A program made the translations under genes and the position numbers. A stretch of DNA of 64,000 nucleotides from Diphasiastrum complanatum (lineage: Eukaryota > Streptophyta > Lycopodiopsida > Lycopodiales > Lycopodiaceae). Location: positions 43,381,862 to 43,445,861 of the forward strand of contig CM055110.1 in assembly GCA_029204225.1 (NCBI GenBank), in the 5' to 3' direction. Shown one piece after another: positions 58,841 to 64,000 of the stretch (within the stretch, counting starts at the first letter, position 1; the number at the start of each line of letters is the position of its first letter). Under the pieces are notes generated by a model that worked only from the letters and a program-made list of their open reading frames with translations, made no database searches and was not told the DNA's origin.

Positions 58841-59310
58841 ATCAAGCTATTGAGAAGCTTAGATCACATAACACGCATGTTTGAAACATTCAAAGATCGG
58901 GACCCCCCTCCCCGAAGGATTCTTTTCTTGTCATTATGCAAATCCAATTGGCCAATGCCAATTACATATACAATGGATTCCAATAGGGGTCTCAAAGTAG
59001 GAACATCAACGTAATATAGACTTAGTTCATATTCAATGATCTTAATTCCATATCTAGCTTAACAAAAGCATAGAAATTTCTTCATAAGTCTTAATCTTTC
59101 CGACATGCAATCATGTTGGATCTTAGATTCTTGACATGCAATCCAAATAGATCTTAGATTTTTGACATGCAAACATGATGGTTCTTAGATTCTAGTCATG
59201 CAATCATGAGGGTTCATAGATTCTTGACATGCAACAGTCTGAAGTGACATGCATGGTCATTATGCAATGCATGGTGTGACACGCAAGCTTCAAATCTGAC
59301 ATGCAAATTC
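58780..59310. promoter_or_regulatory. Cluster of CATGCA / TGACATGCA motifs
   Basis: About a dozen copies of catgca (several as tgacatgca, one as catgcatg) in 500 bp. The same core is the RY element bound by plant B3 factors (ABI3/FUS3/LEC2). Here it is part of an irregular tandem repeat (cttgacatgcaatc, tttgacatgcaaac, agtcatgcaatcatg), so repeat decay is as likely as regulation. Confidence 0.35.
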
Positions 59311-59751
59311 TAGATCATGGTTTCAGGAGAAGGTGAGAGAGTGTGTGTGTGATGTGAAAGAGAGATAGAAATCCGAGAGAGTTTGAGCTCTAAAAATCCT
59401 GCAATCCACAAAATAGCATAGCCTCCTTGAGGTAATGCCTCATTTCTCTTCTCCAAAGCACCTGTACACAACAAACAACAAATGGGTAGAGCTTGGATGC
59501 AACATCCTTCAATCCTCTTGGTGGAGGGATGCATTTCTACTTATATAGAGAGTGGAGAGTCCTTCTAAAGTGAGTGAGGTGAAAAGTTCAAGTGCATGAG
59601 GTGTGAGGAAGACTCTAATTGGACTTAGGGTGAAGTGGAGTGCATGGAGGAGGTGTATTAGTTAGAGAGGATGAATGGGTGATGTGTATTAGCTTGGGAG
59701 AGTTATTATGATGATTTGGCATATGAAATGAGAGTGTAGGAGGGCGTCCCA

Positions 59752-60401
59752 TGTGAAAGATTCAACTAGTTTCATCACATTTTGCAATATTTCCATATTT
59801 GGCATATTGAGGCCAAAACTTGTTTTAGACTTAGAGGTTGAATTTTCAAAGTTCATTAGTCTAAATTTCATTTGAATAAACACTTTTTGAAAGTGTGGGA
59901 AAGATAGAATGCGAGTTTGAGTAGATTCAATTTGAATAAGTTAGGTACATTGAATCTAGACCCAAGATTGGTAGGGTTAGCATTTTGGTGGGAAAGCCAA
60001 GTGGCCAAATAGGGTTTGGACCTGCTATAAAAGGATGTAACTCGTGGAGAGAGTCATCTTCTCTCTTCTCTATCTCATTTCATGCTTATACATGGTTCTC
60101 TTGGGTTCTACTATCCATTGGTGCACTATCTTGGTGATTGCTTGCAATTCTATGTGTAGAATGATCTATATTTGCTATTTTTGGATCCACACGTGTGAAA
60201 TATAGTAGCTTGCTGGTTTTTTACAGACAGCAATAGTACATAATCATTTCATTCAAGTTTGATCAAGTTCTATTAGTGTTTGCATCTCAAATTGTGTGTA
60301 GATGCTGATTTTTCTACATTGGTGAAATTGGTAGTGTATTTCTCTTTCTAACCAAAGATCATTCAAGTAGATTGGATCTTAAGGATCTGAAATCTTTCAC
60401 A
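59752..60401 (+). mobile_element. 5' LTR of module-M Copia copy 4 (650 bp)
   Basis: TGTGAAAG...CTTTCACA ends. A TATA-like tataaaaggatg lies near 60025, and one cacacgtgtg palindrome near 60187. It is followed directly by the primer site. Nearly identical to the inverted 48973-49622. Confidence 0.92.
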
Positions 60402-60413
60402 TGGTATCAGAGG
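60402..60413 (+). promoter_or_regulatory. Copia copy 4 primer-binding site
   Basis: TGGTATCAGAGG immediately after the LTR is complementary to the initiator tRNA-Met 3' end except for the last base. Confidence 0.88.
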
Positions 60414-61002
60414 TTGTGTTTCAGGTTATGAAGGAGGAAATCAGATCTATCAATGATTTGGTGAAGATATCAAGTCTAGAGCATGCTAGAGAGGATTCTA
60501 CACCAAAAATCGGATTTTTTGCTTTTGTAGATTGGATATTTTGTAGATCAAAACACTAAATAGGTCAATATACTTGTTCAATTCCATTTTTTGAATTCAC
60601 ATGCTGGATTTGGCCGATTTTTGGATCATTGGTTCAGCCTAAGTGGTGGCTTATAGATTGCATATCAAATTTTCAACATTTGCATGTAGATTTGGAATAG
60701 TCAATTTTTTGTGATTTTTTCAAAACCCTAATTTTGATTGGATATCTAGATAGTGAGGTTTCTGGACTTCATTTGAGTGTGTTTCAATCTTAGGAAGTGG
60801 CAAAAGTCATTAGATTGAGGATAGATCATAGGTTGATCAAGATTCCATGATTCTATGTGTTGATTTGCTTGGATAAGTGCTAGAAGAGAATTTGTGAGAT
60901 AGTTTCAAATCTTGGTGATTTCTTTTGAAAGCATTTGTTGTTGTTCAAAGGAATGCTTTGTGCATTGAAACAGGTTGAAAGAGAAGATCAGGTCATTGCT
61001 AC

Positions 61003-61308
61003 ATGGCAACCTCAATTGGAGTCATGTTGCAAGCCAATGATAGGCTTACCTCAAGTAACTATTCATTATGGAAAGTGAGGATGGAGTCACTTCTTGAGAT
61101 GAATGATATTTTGGATATTGTTGTAGGTTTGGAGGAGAGACCAGCAACACAACAAGATCAATTGAGGTATGACAAGAGGGCCAAGAAGGCTCTACACATG
61201 ATAAAGATGAATGTTACCAATGAACTTCTTAAGGAAGTTGGTAAGTGCACATCATCTTTGGAAGCTTGGAATTCATTGAAGAAGCTCTATGAATCCAAGT
61301 CTACTTCT
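61003..61308 (+). CDS. Copia gag N-terminal half, cut at 61308
   Basis: ATG at 61003 (MATSIGVMLQANDRLTSSNY) followed by SLWKVRMESLLEMND, RYDKRAKKALHMIKMNVTNE and TSSLEAWNSLKKLYESKSTS. This is the Copia gag (UBN2) domain, with no lesion up to residue 102. It then runs into unrelated text at SPTPN, so the C-terminal half and the zinc knuckle are missing. A 600-bp leader lies between primer site and ATG, as in complete elements. Confidence 0.85.
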
Positions 61309-62772
61309 AGATCACCAACTCCCAACTACGTGTCCAATGGAATGGTGAAATCACTTTTGGTGCACTCCGAACACTTTCTCTGCTACAATCACTTTGTTTT
61401 GCAGTATTGTACTTGTAGGTACAGTCCGGGTGCCCTTCGTTTGCAGTCTGTAGCCCTTCGTTTGGGTCAAAATGGATAAAGGAGGTAAAAATAGGGCTTT
61501 TTAAGCTTTTGAACTAGTTCTTCAGAGTGAAGAAACTTCAAACTTCACTTTTGAAAGGAACCAACTCCCACTTCAGAGCGAAAATTTGTAATGAAGTTGA
61601 AGGCCAATTTACCCTTCAACTCCCTTTAGCCCACTTCAAGGCTCTTTTCAAATCAATTCAATAATTTATCCGGATCCAATGGTCTACATAGATTTAATCT
61701 CCATCGTCCATTTAGATGCCATGCAATCCGATGGTCCTGCACACTTTTGTGCACTGATGAAAGCTATTTCAGCCGCTGGCTCACTTCAAAACGCTAAGTA
61801 TGAAAACGGTTTGGGCTCGCGAGCTCAGCCGCGACCTCCTCCCCACGTGTTCTTCCTTTCTCTTAGCTATGGTGGCTGAGGGTTTTTACACCCTCTGAAA
61901 AACTGATCCAGCACCTCCACTGATCCGCAGCCCTCTGCGGCCTCCTGGCTACTGGTTTGAACTGCTAGGGCGCCCCCCTGCACATTTTTACAGCTTTAAA
62001 AATGCTCTCCTATAGCTCAAGATCCAGGCTTTTACATCAGTAAAACTTACGCCGGATTTTTTGCACCCTTCTTGGCACTTAGTAGCCTCTGTACAGCTCT
62101 TCAACAAGCAAATCCTTTTGCTCTGAGATCGCCCTACAGTAAGAAATCTGATACTTCAGACTGTTCGTCAAACGGTGTCCGTTCGGATGCACATTGATTG
62201 CAAACACCAAGTAACTACTTTACGGAATTTTTAGAATTTCCGTTTCTCCAACTGATAGGCCTTGTCTATAAATCTTCACACGGTTTCAAGCCTAGCAACT
62301 CTGTATGCTAGAAACCATGCACCAGTGCTTCACTTTCCGTCTCTAGCCCACCGTAAATCCCGAACTCTTAGAAGACTATTCTTCTCCCGAAGCTCTCTTC
62401 AACGGCGACACTGTATTGTGTACACTCTTTGTATGACTCTGATACCAACTTAAAATTTGCTTTGAACAGGAACACAGATCATGCTACACAGTAACACAGA
62501 CACAAAAACACTCTCCACTCCAAGCTTACGTAGCAATTGTATTTCTCAAAATGAAATTACACTATACATATAGTTCTTCACTCAGGCAACCCATGCATGA
62601 CCCAGGTTGTCGTTAACGGGACGCGTGTCCCGTCGTGAGGCCAACTGATCCTTATCGACTGATAGGACCCACAGTACAGTAACATAGTGATTCTACTTTA
62701 ATTCTAACTTTTAGAAACTGATTTCTAAGGAGATTTGGAAGGAGACTTGGATGAGAATCTAGAAACTAATTT
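61309..62772. other. Inserted or rearranged segment, no clear gene
   Basis: The text after 61308 has no Copia homology. At 62435-62446 the complement of a tRNA-iMet primer site (gactctgatacca) appears, so an LTR of a minus-strand element probably begins at about 62447 and extends rightward. GC content is higher at 61800-62000. No complete ORF is convincing. Confidence 0.4.
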
Positions 62773-62800
62773 CTAAGGAGATTTGGAAGGTGACTTGAAT
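62705..62800. repeat. Tandem duplication at the end of the H3-like ORF
   Basis: The unit tttctaaggagatttggaag, about 47-50 bp in all, occurs twice (from about 62717 and 62770). The first copy lies beyond the stop codon and repeats the SPSKSP coding text, suggesting that the SP-K tail grew by tandem duplication. Confidence 0.7.
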
Positions 62801-63216
62801 GGGGATTTCAAAAGGGGCATGGAAAGAAATGATGAAGATGAAGAAGAGGTTGGTGTTGGAGAAGCTACTGGATTTAAAACAGCCCTCAATTTTTTTGGAG
62901 GGTTTGAGGATCTTTTCTTTTTAATAGCAACATGTTGAGCGGTTGCTGATAGCCTCTTTGGTTCAACCTGCTTCCTCTTCCTCCCTGAAGTGGTGGCAGC
63001 AACAGGTGAAGCAGGATGAGGTGGCCAAAAATTTGGTGCAAACGTATCGTATGCATCCCTCATATGAAATATCAGCACAAAATCTTTGGGCATTATTGTT
63101 ACCCTTCTGCCATGTACTGCAGCTACAACACAATCTGAAAAGAATTTTATTTGAAAATGTTCATAAGCTTCGTGCAATGTTTTAACTGCAGTCGCAGTCC
63201 ACCTTACATCTGTTGA
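62773..63216 (-). pseudogene. Histone H3-like fold fragment with a long basic, SP-K-rich C-terminal tail
   Basis: 148 open codons on the minus strand. From 63210 the frame reads DVRWTATAVKTLHEAYEHF, then FFSDCVVAAVHGRRVTIMPK and DFVLIFHMRD. Written against the end of histone H3 this aligns without gaps through helix 2, loop 2 and helix 3. The octapeptide RVTIMPKD is identical, and the His before it (H113 of H3) and the Leu after it (L126) are kept. H3 normally stops about ten residues later; here about 85 more follow: a basic stretch (GRKRKQVEPKRL, AIKKKRSSNPPKKLR), a Ser run and a terminal SPFKSPSKSP. There is no N-terminal half: a stop lies at 63217, directly beyond an AG that could be a splice acceptor (aatcaacag). 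It is therefore a partial gene or last exon. The H3 kinship is well supported; function is unknown. Confidence 0.7.
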
Positions 63217-63845
63217 TTATGAATTGATCACTCATGATCAAGATGGCAAAAGGTTGACTGTAGAAGACTACATGGAGCAAATCGAGAGAAAATTTCTTCA
63301 AGGCAAGGGAGATCTCATTGGTGAGGTTATTGAGGTTTGTTATGGACTCAAAAGAGCTGGATTTATTAGGTTTGATACTCATCTTCACCTACTCTAGTTC
63401 ATGTTGGATGGAAAGTTTGGAATCTTTTGACTTATGATGGTGGCATTCTTTTCACTAACCTTTGTGGAAATTTGAGATCAAGCATTGATGAGATCTTGTT
63501 GGATCTAGATCATATGTTTGAGAGGGAGTATTTCCAGAGGTTCAGGTCTAAAGATATTCATATCTTTGATGATCAAGAGAAATGTAAGCAAGTGGAAGTG
63601 AGACACTTTGCTTTACACACATGTTTTGGAGAATCTTCTTGTGTAGATGATGTTATGCAAGTGGATATTGGTTCTCATGCTGGAAAATCAAGTAATGGAT
63701 CTGGAAAAGAGGTCTTAGTCAATGGCTTTGATGGTCAAGTGGAAGATAAAGAGGTTGATCTCAAAGGGCTTCAACAACACAAAAGGGAAAGTGGTAATTT
63801 GGAGCTAGTCAAGAGCATCAAAGGAGGGTCATTTGGCAGGTTCAT
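63209..63845 (+). pseudogene. Longest version of module M (5' part)
   Basis: Open text from 63212: VDYELITHDQDGKRLTVEDY, RKFLQGKGDLIGEVIEVCYG and LKRAGFIRFDTH; after a 1-nt shift near 63385, GWKVWNLLTYDGGILFTNLC. The frame then runs uninterrupted to 63845 with LLDLDHMFEREYFQRFRSKD, KSSNGSGKEVLVNGFDGQ and EVDLKGLQQ. The last part is the same as 7998-8170 in Copia copy 1. The peptide is of mixed composition and looks like a real protein. I recognise no family. It stops at an inverted Copia fragment. Confidence 0.5.
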
Positions 63846-64000
63846 CCATGTAGACTTCCTCGGTCTAGCTCACCATGCAAGAACTCCGTCTTTTCGTCCA
63901 CGATGTGAATCCTGAGATCATAGGCAACTACATATGCAAACAATAAGCGTAAGGATGAATGTTTCATGAAAGGAGAGAAGGTCTCAGCATATTCAATACC
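63846..64000 (-). pseudogene. Copia reverse transcriptase fragment at the window edge
   Basis: The minus strand reads GIEYAETFSPFMKHSSLRLL, FAYVVAYDLRIHIVDEKT, EFLHGELDRG, which is the opening of Copia RT. A stop-free but altered core (IVDEKTEF instead of QVDVKTAF) suggests moderate decay. It continues beyond the window. Confidence 0.75.

Noticed and set aside
63182-63388. Minus-strand ORF as the N-terminal half of the H3-like protein
   Set aside because: A different frame with no H3 text (no KSTELLIRKLPF-like segment); the plus strand there reads as module M.

Overview
The window is nuclear DNA of a large, repeat-rich plant genome. The clues are a complete plant-specific zinc-finger homeodomain (ZHD) gene, LTR retrotransposons primed by plant-type initiator tRNA-Met and Gypsy (TGGCGCCGTTG-type) sites, a multicopper oxidase related to plant LPR ferroxidases, and very low gene density. 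A gymnosperm would fit the TE load and the decay of most copies, but the sequence alone does not prove it.

Layout. 0-1.3 kb: a frameshifted LPR-like multicopper oxidase exon joined to a Copia reverse-transcriptase remnant. 2.2-6.3 kb: a 4.07-kb near-perfect palindrome whose arms each contain a further 0.5-kb hairpin. 6.3-9.9 kb: a Copia remnant in which the reverse transcriptase is replaced by a foreign module (module M), with its 3' LTR. 10.4-17.6 kb: a decayed gag-like sequence split by a complete non-autonomous LTR element (LARD-A, minus strand, target duplication ATGGT). 19.3-22.7 kb: a second remnant of the module-M Copia family and a different Copia pol/LTR. 22.7-24.9 kb: a TE-associated ORF family (family X, copy A). 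26-32.5 kb: the only gene-like island, with two unrecognised ORFs, the intact ZHD gene and a GC-rich patch upstream of it. 33.5-35.2 kb: a LINE remnant and a Gypsy LTR with a 154-bp GA microsatellite. 35.9-44.3 kb: family X copy B, split by LARD-B (plus strand, target duplication CATGA). 44.3-48.9 kb: a Gypsy element with protease but no pol. 49.0-52.3 kb: the best-preserved module-M Copia pol. 52.8-59.7 kb: Gypsy LTR and gag fragments, family X copy C and a CATGCA-rich patch. 59.75-64 kb: the 5' LTR and gag of the module-M Copia family, a histone H3-like ORF with an unusual basic C-terminal tail, a long version of module M, and an inverted Copia RT at the edge.

How it fits together. Almost nothing here is a working host gene except ZHD. 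The interest lies in the mobile DNA: a non-autonomous family (LARD) with an unrecognised, internally duplicated Cys/His-rich protein; a Copia family that traded its reverse transcriptase for a module sharing a short sequence with that LARD protein; and a histone-fold fragment sitting between TE segments. Both LARD copies keep exact target duplications but carry different ORF lesions, so an intact ORF existed recently. Coordinates of LTRs with TG...CA ends and target duplications are exact by reading; most other TE boundaries are approximate.
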